Notes: generated by a model not told the origin, from the letters alone. A stretch of 53,380 nt of DNA from Phycisphaerales bacterium (GCA_020831775.1 JAFIFZ010000037.1:1-53380); one strand, 5' to 3'. Counted from the stretch's first letter, positions 33,281 through 42,644 are shown. A program made the numbers and translations.

Positions 33281-36200
33281 ATGGACCACCCACCGACACC
33301 CCCAAACCCCCGCGCCGCTGACAGCACGCCGTCACCCAGAGACCTCTCGGGACTGGCGTGGGAGGTCTCCGGGGGCGATCTGGAGTTCAAGGTCGGCGAC
33401 CGCATCGGGCCCTACCGCCTCGTCGAGCTGATCGGCGAGGGCGGGTTCGGGCTGGTCTATCTGGCCGAGCAGACCGAGCCGGTGCAGCGCCGCGTGGCCC
33501 TCAAGCTCCTCAAGCTCGGGATGGACACGGGGCGCGTGGTGCGCCGGTTCGCCTCCGAACGCCGCCTGCTGGCGATGATGGAGCACCCGGGCGTCGCGCA
33601 GATCTACGACGCGGGTGCGACGCCCACAGGTCGCCCCTACTTCGTGATGGAGTTGGTCCGGGGCGAGCCGATCACCTCGTACTGCGACTCGCGACGGCTC
33701 GGCGTGCCCGAACGCCTGGCCCTGATCGCCGAGGTCTGCGACAGCGTGCAGCACGCCCACCAGAAGGGCGTCATCCACCGCGACCTGAAGCCATCGAACA
33801 TCCTCGTCGCCGAAGAGGGCGGGCGGGCGCGACCGAAGATCATCGACTTCGGCATCTCCAAGATCATCGAGGCCGAGGACGGCGCCTCCCTCGCGACCGA
33901 GGACGGCGTGCTGATCGGCACCCCCGAGTACATGAGCCCCGAGCAGGCCTCGGGCGCTCCCCACGAGGTCGACACACGCACCGACATCTACTCGCTTGGC
34001 GTGGTACTTTACGAGCTGCTGGTCGGGCGCGTGCCGCTGGACGCTTCGGGATTGAGGCGTGCGGGCCCGACGCGCGTGCGCGAGGCGATCGCGTCGTCGG
34101 CGCCCTCGCGCCCCATCTCGGTGGTGCGGGCCGACGCGGCCAAACTCCCCGAGATCGCGATGGCGCGCGGCGCCGACGCGTCGCAGCTCGTCCGCCAGCT
34201 CAGAGGCGACCCCGAGTGGATCGTGATGAAAGCGATCGACCCGGACCGCTCCCGCCGCTACGCCTCCGCGTCGGAACTCTCGGCCGACATCCGGCGTTTT
34301 CTCGCCAGCGAGCCGATCCTCGCCCGCCCGCCCTCGGTGGCGTACCGCGTCTCGAAACTCGTGCGCCGCAACCGGGCCGCGTCGGTGCTGCTCGGTCTGT
34401 TGCTGCTCGGCGCGATCGGCGCGGGTGTTGGCGCTGCGGTCCAATACGCCAACACCGTCCAAGCCCGCCAGCGCGCCGAGGCGTTCGCCCAGAGCGAGGC
34501 CGAAGCCCGCAGGCTCGCCGATCTGCGCACCTACCTGAATCTCGTCTCCGTCGCCGACTGGGCGACCCGCGCCGGCGAGGTCGCCCTCGCATGGGAGCAC
34601 ATCGAGCGGGCGCAGGATCTGCAAGACGCCGCGGGGTGGGAGCTCGGCCTGATCGCCGCGAGGCTCGACCAGAGCGAGCGTGTGCTCGCGAGCGGGCTCG
34701 GGGCAGCGCCGAAGCTCGACGCAACGCGCGAGCGACTGCTGCTTGTCGACGCGTCGGGTGCGCCCGTGCTCGGCGGACCGGGCTGGGGTGCGCCGCAAAC
34801 GGACGCTCCCGGCCGCGCATTCGCGTTCGCCCGAGACTCTGGCGCCGCCTGGACCGCAACGCGAGACAACGAGCTGATCCGCTGGGACACCAGCAACGCC
34901 TCCCCCGAGCCCGCGACGAGGTTCAGTCTTTCCGCACCCCCGAGCGCCTTGGCGGGCGACGCGCAACGCGCCCTCACCGGCGATGGCTGGGGTCGCGTCG
35001 GCTTCTACGCCGCAAAGGGCGCGCGCAGCGTCGAAGCGCACGAAGCGCCGGTGACCATCGCCGCCTTCTCCCCAAACGGCGCCGTCGCGATCACCGGCGA
35101 CGCGACGGGCGTCGTGATCGTCTGGGACGCAAGCTCCGGACGCCCGACGCACTCGTTCAACGCCCACACCGGCGCCGTGCTCGCTGCAGACATCGGCGGA
35201 CGCATCCTCGCCACCGGGGGCGAAGACGGGCGCATCTGCCTCTGGGATCTGCGCACAGGCCGACGCTTGGGCGCGCTGGCGGGGCATCGCGGCGAGGTGC
35301 TCTCGCTCGGTTTCCGCCCCGAAGCCTCGGGCGATCCGGAGTTCCTGCTCAGCGCCGGCTCGGATCTCACCCTCCGGCTATGGGACGCGACCAGCCAGTC
35401 GCAGATGGCCCTGATGCTCGGGCACCGATCCCCCGTCCGCGAGATTGCCTGGAGCGATCAGGGCCCGGTCACCGCCGACGAGTCCGGCGAGGTCAGGCTC
35501 TGGAACCCCGCCCGCGTGATCGCACCGGCGCTGGGCGTCCGCGCGATCTGGGGCAGGCCCATCGATATCGCGTTCGCCGACAACGACACGATCATCGTCG
35601 CCGGCGAGCACGGCTTGAACTTCGTCGACTCACACACCCTCGCCCCCCTCGGCGAGGCAGAGCCCGCAAGCAGCCCGACACACGACCCTCGCGAAGCGCA
35701 GGGTCCCGGCGGCGTCCGCTACCGCGCTGGCTCCTCGGGCGTGACCGCGACCGACGAGACCGGCGCCGAACGCTGGCGTGCCGATGCACGCAGAGCCCCG
35801 CCCAGCGCGATTGCGCTCTCGCCGGACGGGGCAAGACTTGCGATCGCCGACCGATCGGGCGTCGTCCGTCTCCTGCACGCACAGACAGGCGAAGGGGTCA
35901 TGACAATCGCCGAGGTCGGCCTCCCCGTTGAGGCGCTGGCGTTCTGCTCTGAAGGCGAAACGCTCGTCGCGGCGCTCGCCGACGGCGTGGTGCGTCTCTG
36001 GAGCGCAAGGCCGAACGCGGCAGAACCCGCCACGGGACCCGAGCCGCTCGACCCGCCCGCCGAGCCAACCGTCTGGATCGCCGACGCGCACCTCGCCGAC
36101 GCGTCGGGCTCGCGCACCAGATCGCCGGGGCCCGAGGGCGTGTTCGTGCTCGTGTCGCTGTATTGCGCCGGTCCGTTGCCGCGTGAGCCCGTCCGCGTCG

Positions 36201-36376
36201 AGGTCCGCTCGGGCGACGCTTCGGTCTCGGGCGAAGCGGTGTGGACGGAGATCCTTCGCGCCCCGCTGGCCGACGCGTTCCTGCTGCTCGGGCCGCTCGA
36301 CATCAGCGATGATTCAGGGCCGGTCGAGGTGCTCGCACGGACGCTGGACCGCGAACACAGCTTTATCCTGCGTTGA
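33281..36376 (+). CDS. Ser/Thr protein kinase with C-terminal WD40 repeats
   Basis: This 1031-residue, Hanks-type kinase is membrane-anchored. The cytoplasmic kinase domain (about 45-345) has GEGGFG (52-57), Lys75, HRDLKPSN (166-173), DFG (189-191) and GTPEYMSPEQ, so it looks active. A transmembrane helix (about 368-390) follows, then a short helical linker and a WD40-like region (about 560-960; blades such as GVVIVWDASSG, ICLWDLRTG, TLRLWDATSQ, EVRLWNPA) in the periplasm, presumably a sensor or interaction domain. Kinases fused to WD40 are typical of planctomycetes. It converges on a gene coupled to a sigma factor, suggesting a shared pathway. ATG 33281 is chosen; no strong ribosome-binding site is seen. 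Confidence 0.93.
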   Translation: MDHPPTPPNPRAADSTPSPRDLSGLAWEVSGGDLEFKVGDRIGPYRLVELIGEGGFGLVYLAEQTEPVQRRVALKLLKLGMDTGRVVRRFASERRLLAMMEHPGVAQIYDAGATPTGRPYFVMELVRGEPITSYCDSRRLGVPERLALIAEVCDSVQHAHQKGVIHRDLKPSNILVAEEGGRARPKIIDFGISKIIEAEDGASLATEDGVLIGTPEYMSPEQASGAPHEVDTRTDIYSLGVVLYELLVGRVPLDASGLRRAGPTRVREAIASSAPSRPISVVRADAAKLPEIAMARGADASQLVRQLRGDPEWIVMKAIDPDRSRRYASASELSADIRRFLASEPILARPPSVAYRVSKLVRRNRAASVLLGLLLLGAIGAGVGAAVQYANTVQARQRAEAFAQSEAEARRLADLRTYLNLVSVADWATRAGEVALAWEHIERAQDLQDAAGWELGLIAARLDQSERVLASGLGAAPKLDATRERLLLVDASGAPVLGGPGWGAPQTDAPGRAFAFARDSGAAWTATRDNELIRWDTSNASPEPATRFSLSAPPSALAGDAQRALTGDGWGRVGFYAAKGARSVEAHEAPVTIAAFSPNGAVAITGDATGVVIVWDASSGRPTHSFNAHTGAVLAADIGGRILATGGEDGRICLWDLRTGRRLGALAGHRGEVLSLGFRPEASGDPEFLLSAGSDLTLRLWDATSQSQMALMLGHRSPVREIAWSDQGPVTADESGEVRLWNPARVIAPALGVRAIWGRPIDIAFADNDTIIVAGEHGLNFVDSHTLAPLGEAEPASSPTHDPREAQGPGGVRYRAGSSGVTATDETGAERWRADARRAPPSAIALSPDGARLAIADRSGVVRLLHAQTGEGVMTIAEVGLPVEALAFCSEGETLVAALADGVVRLWSARPNAAEPATGPEPLDPPAEPTVWIADAHLADASGSRTRSPGPEGVFVLVSLYCAGPLPREPVRVEVRSGDASVSGEAVWTEILRAPLADAFLLLGPLDISDDSGPVEVLARTLDREHSFILR

Positions 36377-36394
36377 TCGGCGCGCGAGCCCGCG

Positions 36395-36874
36395 TCACCG
36401 CTCGCCCGAGGCGTTCGCCGCGGCGTTTGTGCACAGCCCCGCCCACGGGTCCGGGCAGACCGCCGCGAGATCCAGAAGCACCGGGTGCAGCTCATCCCTC
36501 GTGCGGCTGCAGATCACCGTGTCGTGGTGGGCCAGCGCCGAAGCGACAGCGAAGAAGTAGATCGCCAGCCCCGTCAGGCGCTGGTCCTCCGTCCCCGCAT
36601 CGGCCAGCAGCATCTTGCCGGTGTTTTTGATGCGGCTGAGCGTGTCGGCGTCGGCGCCGCGAAGCATCGCGCCCGTAAGCTCCAGCTCGCCGACGCGTGG
36701 GGCCCGCTCCATCGCGCGCCCAAGCCACGCCTCCGAATCGGGCGCGCCAAGTCGATCGATCAGCGCGTCGACAGGACGCCGAGGCCCGGAGAGGCCGAGG
36801 CGGAACAGGCGGGTGATCGTGCCGGCCTCCAGCTCCGCGCCGGAGCTCGAGGGGTTGGGCGTGTTGTTGTTCAC
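36395..36874 (-). CDS. Unknown protein coupled to the ECF-type sigma factor
   Basis: I do not recognise this 159-residue protein. It is helical, begins Asn/Ser-rich, and has the stretch AIYFFAVASALAHHD, too short and mixed to be a sure membrane helix, and two later cysteines. It starts with GTG, overlapping the sigma-factor stop codon (GTGA), so both are made from one mRNA. That position is usual for anti-sigma factors or sigma-modifying proteins, but no anti-sigma motif is visible. It ends 18 nt from the end of the convergent kinase gene. Confidence 0.7.
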   Translation of the reverse strand: MNNNTPNPSSSGAELEAGTITRLFRLGLSGPRRPVDALIDRLGAPDSEAWLGRAMERAPRVGELELTGAMLRGADADTLSRIKNTGKMLLADAGTEDQRLTGLAIYFFAVASALAHHDTVICSRTRDELHPVLLDLAAVCPDPWAGLCTNAAANASGER

Positions 36875-37554
36875 GCGAGTGCCTCCACGAGTGCGCGGAT
36901 CTGGTTGTCGATGTCCTCTCCACCCTCAGAAGCGGCGCTGTCACGCGCCAGGAGCTCGCGCAGCGTCATGCGGAATCGCCGCGTCGCCGTGCGGGCCATC
37001 ACCGCCGCCCGCGCCGCGTCGATGCCGAGGTCCGTTGCGATATCCGCGTAGGGCCTGGCGCGGCAGTGGTGCTCCTCGAAGACCCGCCAATGGTTGTCCA
37101 TCCCGTCCTTCTCGCACCCCTCGCGGGTCAGGTCCATCGCCCGCTGCACGAGCGAGGCGACGAAGGCCCGATCGATCGCCCGGTCGGGGTCGCCGCTGAA
37201 CGCGATCGGGTCGTCGCCGAGGGCCGAGCCCCGGTTGTCGCGCCGGTGGCGCCGACGCTGCTCTTTGAGGTAGAAGCAGAAGGCGTTCATCAGCCAGCGC
37301 CGCAGCGGCATCCCGCTCTGCTGCCACGCGGCGAAGAAGTCGTTACGCGCCAAGCGATCTGCGAAGAACCCCTGCACGATGTCGTCGGCGTCGCCCAGCC
37401 AGCGTTCGGAGGTGCCCAAGAAGTACGCCCGCAAAGGCAGGGCGTAGACCGTCATCACATGGCGGTTGACCTCGGCGCGACCGGTGTCGTCACACCGGAG
37501 TTGGTCGCCGATCCAAGTCGATCTGGTTGCCGGGAAGAGGTCTTCCTTGGCCAC
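36871..37554 (-). CDS. ECF-type RNA polymerase sigma factor
   Basis: The 227-residue protein has a sigma region 2 (RAYFLG, then DADDIVQGFFADRL; ending in the basic KEQRRRHRRDN) and a C-terminal region 4 helix-turn-helix (YADIATDLGIDAARAAVMARTATRRFRMTL). It lacks the longer sigma-70 domains, so it belongs with the extracytoplasmic-function group; the DIVQGFF form is of planctomycete style. The start is GTG with GGAGGG 9 nt upstream. It is translationally coupled to the unknown gene downstream and lies near the kinase-WD40 gene, fitting the planctomycete pairing of ECF factors with Ser/Thr kinases. Confidence 0.88.
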   Translation of the reverse strand: MAKEDLFPATRSTWIGDQLRCDDTGRAEVNRHVMTVYALPLRAYFLGTSERWLGDADDIVQGFFADRLARNDFFAAWQQSGMPLRRWLMNAFCFYLKEQRRRHRRDNRGSALGDDPIAFSGDPDRAIDRAFVASLVQRAMDLTREGCEKDGMDNHWRVFEEHHCRARPYADIATDLGIDAARAAVMARTATRRFRMTLRELLARDSAASEGGEDIDNQIRALVEALA

Positions 37555-37638
37555 GCGTGCTGCCCTCCGAGCTTCTCTCCAATCCGAGCGAGACCCGGAC
37601 GGGCCGGACCGGCGCTGGGCGGGGCCCGGAAATCGCGA

Positions 37639-37875
37639 TCAGGCGTCGCGGGCGGCTTCCTCGGGGTGCTCGCCTTCGTTGAGCGCCTCGGCCAGACGCT
37701 CGGCCGCCTCGCGGGTATCGCAGCGACGCATCGTCGCCCATCCCTTAGCGCTCACCCGACGCCAGACCCACCAGTCGCCACGCTGATCCTCGGCCGCCTT
37801 GAACTGCGGGCCAGTGGATAGATCAAGCGGGGAGATCTCCGGCGATCCGCTCTGCTGGTGGCGGCTTGTGGTCAT
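37639..37875 (-). CDS. Small hypothetical protein, 78 aa
   Basis: A short charged protein with the compact core DWWVWRRVSAKGW followed by a helix rich in Ala and Glu. No family is recognised. ATG 37875 has GGAG at 9 nt; ATG 37923 and TTG 37950 are in-frame alternatives without a ribosome-binding site. It lies 84 nt upstream of the sigma-factor gene on the same strand and could be co-transcribed with it. Confidence 0.5.
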   Translation of the reverse strand: MTTSRHQQSGSPEISPLDLSTGPQFKAAEDQRGDWWVWRRVSAKGWATMRRCDTREAAERLAEALNEGEHPEEAARDA

Positions 37876-38201
37876 GGCGTCGTGCTCCGGCGGCAAGACC
37901 GAGTCCGGCCGTCCGCCGCTCATTACGCCGTCTTTTTGGTGCTGGGTCAAGCGTGAACCGCTAAGTTAGCATGAACAAGCCGCATATCGGGCATGACTAT
38001 GCGATTGTGTTCTGGTCGCCGAACGCCGAGATTATCGGCCGATTCGCAGGGTCCCGCTGGCCCAAAGCAGCCCGCCTGCCGATCGAAACACCGCGACAAC
38101 CGGGCCGCTCGCCGGTAGGGTGGATCAGATCGACCGCCCGACGCGGCAGGCGGTCGGAGCCGACACAACCCGGGACGATGGCATATTCACGGAGGATCTC
38201 G

Positions 38202-40799
38202 ATGCGCAGTCGAATCAGGATCGCCGTCGCCGCTCTGGCGGCGGCCTGCACGCTGGGGGCCCAAGGTTCCCCCTGGCCCACGCACACCCACCACCCCGAC
38301 CGCCCCTTCGAGTACCTGGAGAACTCGACCTACGACGCGAAGGTCCCGACCCCCAAGTCGGTGATCGGGCACGAGGTCGGGAAGTACTTCACCCGCCACG
38401 CCGACATCGTCCGATACGCCGAAGCGCTAGCCGAGTCCTCCGACCGGGTTGTCGTCGAACGCTACGGGCAGAGCTGGCAGCGCCGGCCCCTGATGACACT
38501 GACCATCAGCGACCCGGCCAACATCGCCCGCCTCGACGAGATCTACGAGGCCAACCGCGAGCTGGCCGACCCGCGCACCCTCAGCGCCGATCGCCTCGAC
38601 GAGATCGCAGAGCACAACCCCGCGATCGTCTGGCTCAGCTTCAATGTTCACGGCAACGAAGCCTCGGCCGCCGAGGCGGGCATCGCGACCGCCTACGAGT
38701 TGGCCGCCAGCACGCACCCGGATGTGAAGGCGTGGCTGAAAGATGTGGTCGTGGTGATCGACCCGATGCTCAACCCCGACGGGCACTCGCGCTATGTCTC
38801 GTGGTTCGAGAACACGATGGGCGTCGAGCCCAACCCGAGCCACGACGCGGCGGAGCGGCGCGAGCCCTGGCCCGGCTCGCGGACGAACCACTACCTGTTC
38901 GACCTGAACCGGGACTGGCTCTGGCTGAACCACGCCGAGAGCCGCAACCGCCTGCCCGCTTATCGGCGCGTGCTGCCCCACCTGCACATCGATGTGCACG
39001 AGCAGGGCTGGAACCGGCCGTTCTTCTTCGGCCCAGGCGACACGCCCTACAGCGCAAACATCCCCCAGAGCACCAAGGACTGGCTCGAGCTCTACGGGGA
39101 CCACAACGCCGAGATCTTCGACAAGCGGGGCCTCGTCTACAGCACCAAGGAACGCTTCGACTACCTCTACCCAGGCTACGGCAAGGTGCTGCCGGTCTAC
39201 CACGGCGCCGTCGGCCTGCTCACAGAGAAAGGCGGGCACAGCTTCGCGGGTCTGGCCCTCGAGTTCTCCGACCACGAGGTGCTCACGCTCGAAGAACGCG
39301 CCCACCACCACTTCCTGATCTGCATGAGCTATGTCGAGACGACCGCCAAGCACCGCGAGGCGCAGATCCGTCGATTCGCCAAGTACTTCAAGGAAGCGAT
39401 GGACAAGGCGGCAGAGTCGCCCCTGATCGTCCTCGTCGCTTCAGACAACGACCCGGCCCTGATCGCCAAGTTGCACGACCTCTGCCGCGAGCACGGGATC
39501 GAGATCGGCCTGCTCACGGGCTACGAGGGGCGACCGTCACTCAGGAGCTTCCGTGACAACAACGACGCCGGCCGGCAGCCGCTGCGCCGGGCGCCGTGGG
39601 TCATCAGCGCCAACCAGCCGATGGGGTTCCTCGTCCGCACGCTCTTCGAGCCGGAGACCTATGTCGAGGACAAGGACACCTACGACATCACCGCGTGGAA
39701 CGCGATCGTCGCCTTCGGGCTCGAAGCGTGGTACACGACCGACGAGTTCAACGTCGAGACGATGGACCTTCCCACCGCCGGCAAGGCGATGGGAGAGTTC
39801 ACCGGCGAGGGAGATGTCGCGCTGGTGATCGACGCCGCACAGCACAAGCTGCCCTCGGTCGTCGGCCTCGCCGCAAAGCACGACCTCTTCCTTCGCCACG
39901 CCGGCTCCTCGATCCGCGTGGATGGCAAGAGCTTCGAGAAGGGCTCGCTGATCATCCATCGCGTGCGCAACCGGCACGCGGACCTCGAAGCTTTCGTGCG
40001 CGATGTGCGCGCGATCGGTGTCGATGTCCACCGGGCCTCGACGGGCGTCACCGAGGAAGGCCCGGTGCTCGGCGCCAACGCCAACGACCGCCTTCCCTTG
40101 CCCAAGATCGCGCTGGTGCGCAACCGCCCCGCCAGCCTGCTCTCCTACGGACAGCACTGGTGGCTCCTCGATGTCGAGCAGCCGATCCCCTACACCGCCA
40201 TCGACCACGACCGCCTCGGGAGTGTCGACCTCAACCAATACAATGTAATCGTCCTGCCCGACGGCGCACGCCCGGGCGACGCCGATGCGATCCGCGACTG
40301 GGTCCGCGCCGGCGGCACGCTGGTCGCCACCGGCTCGGCCGCGATCTGGGCCGAGCGCTCCGTGCTGAACATCGAAGCCGTCAAGGACCCCGAAGACCTC
40401 GAAGAACGCAAGAAGCTGCATGAACTGAGCTTCGAGGAGCGCGAGCAGCGGGGCGTCGAGGACCGCGTACCGGGACCGGTGCTCAGGGCGGTGGTCGACA
40501 CAACCCACCCGCTCTCGGCTGGCCTGCCCGACTGGCTCGGCGTGATCGTCCGCGGGGACCGGCGCCTCGGCGTCGGTGAGAACACCTTCGTCGTCGCCCG
40601 GTTCGACTCCGAGCCGCTGCTCAACGGCCTCATGAGCGAGCGCAACCAGAAACGCTTCGCCGGCACGCCGATGTGCGCGCACGACCGCCTCGGACGCGGG
40701 CATGTCGTCCGCTTCGCCCACGATGTGACGATCCGGGGCTTCCAGCACCGCCCGATGCGGCTGCTGCTCAACGCGATCGTCTACGGGCCCGGGCTGTAA
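38202..40799 (+). CDS. Secreted M14-family zinc metallocarboxypeptidase with C-terminal amidotransferase-like domain
   Basis: The 865-residue protein starts with a signal peptide (about 1-21). The peptidase domain has zinc ligands His150 and Glu153 (NVHGNEAS) and His266 (LHIDVHEQG), and the NPDGHSR segment typical of M14. The second half ends in a Rossmann-like domain (NVIVLPDGARPGDADAIRDWVRAGGTLVATG) that resembles class I glutamine amidotransferase-like domains found fused to such peptidases in planctomycetes and Bacteroidetes. It is expected to act on peptides in the periplasm or outside. ATG 38202 has GGAGG 6 nt upstream, better than ATG 38178 or 37971. A double hairpin terminator follows. 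Confidence 0.9.
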   Translation: MRSRIRIAVAALAAACTLGAQGSPWPTHTHHPDRPFEYLENSTYDAKVPTPKSVIGHEVGKYFTRHADIVRYAEALAESSDRVVVERYGQSWQRRPLMTLTISDPANIARLDEIYEANRELADPRTLSADRLDEIAEHNPAIVWLSFNVHGNEASAAEAGIATAYELAASTHPDVKAWLKDVVVVIDPMLNPDGHSRYVSWFENTMGVEPNPSHDAAERREPWPGSRTNHYLFDLNRDWLWLNHAESRNRLPAYRRVLPHLHIDVHEQGWNRPFFFGPGDTPYSANIPQSTKDWLELYGDHNAEIFDKRGLVYSTKERFDYLYPGYGKVLPVYHGAVGLLTEKGGHSFAGLALEFSDHEVLTLEERAHHHFLICMSYVETTAKHREAQIRRFAKYFKEAMDKAAESPLIVLVASDNDPALIAKLHDLCREHGIEIGLLTGYEGRPSLRSFRDNNDAGRQPLRRAPWVISANQPMGFLVRTLFEPETYVEDKDTYDITAWNAIVAFGLEAWYTTDEFNVETMDLPTAGKAMGEFTGEGDVALVIDAAQHKLPSVVGLAAKHDLFLRHAGSSIRVDGKSFEKGSLIIHRVRNRHADLEAFVRDVRAIGVDVHRASTGVTEEGPVLGANANDRLPLPKIALVRNRPASLLSYGQHWWLLDVEQPIPYTAIDHDRLGSVDLNQYNVIVLPDGARPGDADAIRDWVRAGGTLVATGSAAIWAERSVLNIEAVKDPEDLEERKKLHELSFEEREQRGVEDRVPGPVLRAVVDTTHPLSAGLPDWLGVIVRGDRRLGVGENTFVVARFDSEPLLNGLMSERNQKRFAGTPMCAHDRLGRGHVVRFAHDVTIRGFQHRPMRLLLNAIVYGPGL

Positions 40800-40805
40800 A
40801 CGAAA

Positions 40806-40832
40806 CACGCCCGGCGTTTCCGCCCGGGCGTG
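40806..40832 (+). terminator. First hairpin downstream of the M14 gene
   Basis: Arms 40806-40816 and 40821-40832 pair with one bulge around a short loop. There is no T-run. It may protect the mRNA end or assist the following terminator. Confidence 0.5.
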
Positions 40833-40849
40833 AAATGCGTTCAAGTTCG

Positions 40850-40881
40850 AAACGCCGGCGGTCGCTCCGCCGGCGTTTTTT
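40850..40881 (+). terminator. Rho-independent terminator, stop codon of convergent gene inside its T-run
   Basis: A perfect 12-bp stem (40850-40861 with 40867-40878) has loop TCGCT, and the T-run continues to 40881. The left arm starts with AAA, so the same element may also terminate the minus-strand gene, whose TAA is at 40882-40880. Confidence 0.9.
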
Positions 40882-41407
40882 ACATCACCGGGCCGAGCCC
40901 CATGCACCGGCGCCAGAAGCTGACCTGGCCGAGGTGCATCATCGTGTGGGCGCTGAGCGTGAAGGCGAACATCGTGCCCTTGGTCGGGAAACGAGTCTTC
41001 ATGTCGCCCTCCATCGGGTTCTCCTGCAAGAGCAGGTCGTCGCTCGCCTCCTCTAGCGCCGCGAGCAGGACGCGGTGGCCTTTGAAGAAGTGGTCGACAA
41101 CATTCTGCATCGGCGGGTAGATCGTTCCCTCCGGATCGTCCTTGCAGTCTTGGCCTGCGGCAAAGACCTCGGCGAACCCCTCGGGCGACTTGGCATCGCC
41201 CGGCTCGCGATCGAGCATGCCCATCAGCTTCTCGGGATAGATCGAGAGGTGGCCGAAGGCGAAGGCGGGGTGGATGCTGTTGATCGGCTTGCCGTCGATC
41301 CGCACCATGCGGGCGAACCGATCGGGCTTGATGTCCTTGAGCAGGAGCTCGGCGTATCCAAGGGTGACATGGCCGCAGGGCACGATGGTGCGGGCGATCG
41401 GCTGCAT
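40880..41407 (-). CDS. DinB-like (YfiT-type) four-helix protein
   Basis: The 175-residue product has the pattern of the DinB superfamily: an N-terminal helix, HPAFAFGHLSIY with a metal-type His, and a C-terminal TLSAHTMMHLGQVSFWRR with the HxxxH-like pair. Members are metal-binding four-helix bundles, often thiol-dependent transferases; the substrate is unknown. AGAGGAG precedes the ATG by 9 nt. Its stop codon lies inside the terminator of the M14 gene. The MoeB-like gene lies 50 nt upstream on the same strand. Confidence 0.75.
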   Translation of the reverse strand: MQPIARTIVPCGHVTLGYAELLLKDIKPDRFARMVRIDGKPINSIHPAFAFGHLSIYPEKLMGMLDREPGDAKSPEGFAEVFAAGQDCKDDPEGTIYPPMQNVVDHFFKGHRVLLAALEEASDDLLLQENPMEGDMKTRFPTKGTMFAFTLSAHTMMHLGQVSFWRRCMGLGPVM

Positions 41408-41457
41408 CGGGGGTTCTCCTCTTTCGTTCTCGTGTCGCAGAAGCGTTGCCGCAAAGG

Positions 41458-42519
41458 CTAGCCACCAATGTAGCGGTCGCGGATCGCCCGGGCCCGCTCG
41501 GGGCGGGTGGTGCCCCCGACGATCGTTCGCCCGTCGGCGAAGACGGTGAGTTCGATCCGGCCGCCGGCGTCGCCCGGTTCGCCCTTGAGTTCGCCCCGCA
41601 GCAGGAAGCGGGTGACGCGGAAATCGCCGTGGGGGGCCATGCGTCGCCCGAGGGCTTCGAGCTCGACGCCCGCTCCGGGCGGGGCGGCGAGTTGGATCGC
41701 GTCGCGCCCGCAGAGCGCCGCCTCAACCGCCCCCGATCGATCGAGGAACTCGAACACTCTCTGAGCACAGCACGCGCAGGAGTCGTCCTTCGCGGGCGCA
41801 AGATCGACCCGCCTGAAGCGCAGCGGGCGGAGCTCGAACTCGACCAGCGGCCCGGGCGCTCTGTCGCCCGCGAGGATCCGGATCGCCTCGGAGGCCTGGA
41901 TCCCCCCCACGATCGCGGGGCCGGGGCCGAGCACGCCGACGGTGTCGCAGGTGTCACCCCCGCCACCGGGGGGCTGCGGCCAGAGACACCGAAGACACGG
42001 CCCGCCGGGAAGAAACGCCCCGGCCATGCCGCGGGTTGAGATCGCGCCGCCGTAGATGAAGGGGAGGCCCTCGCGGACGCAGTGGTCGTTGAGCAGGTAT
42101 CTGGTGAGAAAATTATCGGTCCCATCGACCACCAGATCCGGTGATCCCTCCAGCACCCGGCTGATCGTCGCCGGCGTCAGGTCGGCGATCCGGGGTTCGA
42201 TCCGGATGTCGCTGTTGACCTGCTGGAGGCGGGCGGCCGCGGCGGCGGCTTTGGGGAGGCCTTCGGCGGCGTCGGCTTCTGTATAGAGGGATTGGCGTTG
42301 CAGATTGGTAGGCTCGACGGTGTCGCGGTCGACGAGGATCAGCCGCCCGATGCCTGCCCGGGCGAGCAGATCGGCCGAGGCGCACCCGAGGGCGCCGCAG
42401 CCGACGATGGCGACCGTCGACCCGAGCAGGCGTTGCTGCCCCTCCTCGCCGACGCTCTGCAGGAGCGTCTGGCGGTGGTAGCGCGAGAGGTCGGGGTGGC
42501 TCTGGTCGGGCGTGGTCAT
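41458..42519 (-). CDS. MoeB/ThiF-family E1-like adenylyltransferase
   Basis: The 353-residue enzyme would adenylate the C-terminus of a ubiquitin-like sulfur carrier (MoaD or ThiS). Seen are the nucleotide-binding GCGALG (40-45), NLQRQSLY, the Asp in DGTDNFLTRYLLND, the segment CDTVGVLGP with the candidate catalytic Cys, and two zinc-binding CxxC pairs (CLRC and CACC). The last 80 residues form a short extra domain that is not a rhodanese. Whether it serves molybdopterin or thiamine synthesis cannot be told; no carrier gene is nearby. It is divergent from the flagellar cluster. Confidence 0.85.
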   Translation of the reverse strand: MTTPDQSHPDLSRYHRQTLLQSVGEEGQQRLLGSTVAIVGCGALGCASADLLARAGIGRLILVDRDTVEPTNLQRQSLYTEADAAEGLPKAAAAAARLQQVNSDIRIEPRIADLTPATISRVLEGSPDLVVDGTDNFLTRYLLNDHCVREGLPFIYGGAISTRGMAGAFLPGGPCLRCLWPQPPGGGGDTCDTVGVLGPGPAIVGGIQASEAIRILAGDRAPGPLVEFELRPLRFRRVDLAPAKDDSCACCAQRVFEFLDRSGAVEAALCGRDAIQLAAPPGAGVELEALGRRMAPHGDFRVTRFLLRGELKGEPGDAGGRIELTVFADGRTIVGGTTRPERARAIRDRYIGG

Positions 42520-42627
42520 GCGGTAGATGGAGGGTAGAGCGTCGGTTTGTGCGCGAGGGACGAGGGCGGTGTTTGCGCCCGGGTGCTCGCAGGGTTCCCG
42601 GGGGGGCGCTCCGGCGGGCTGGGGGTG

Positions 42628-42644
42628 TTGGCACGCGGATTGAT
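42628..42644 (+). promoter_or_regulatory. Candidate sigma-54 (-24/-12) promoter for flgF
   Basis: TTGGCACG-CGGA-TTGAT has a perfect -24 element and the right spacing; the -12 element has A where C is expected. It lies 48 nt upstream of the flgF GTG. See the better match before flgI. Confidence 0.5.
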
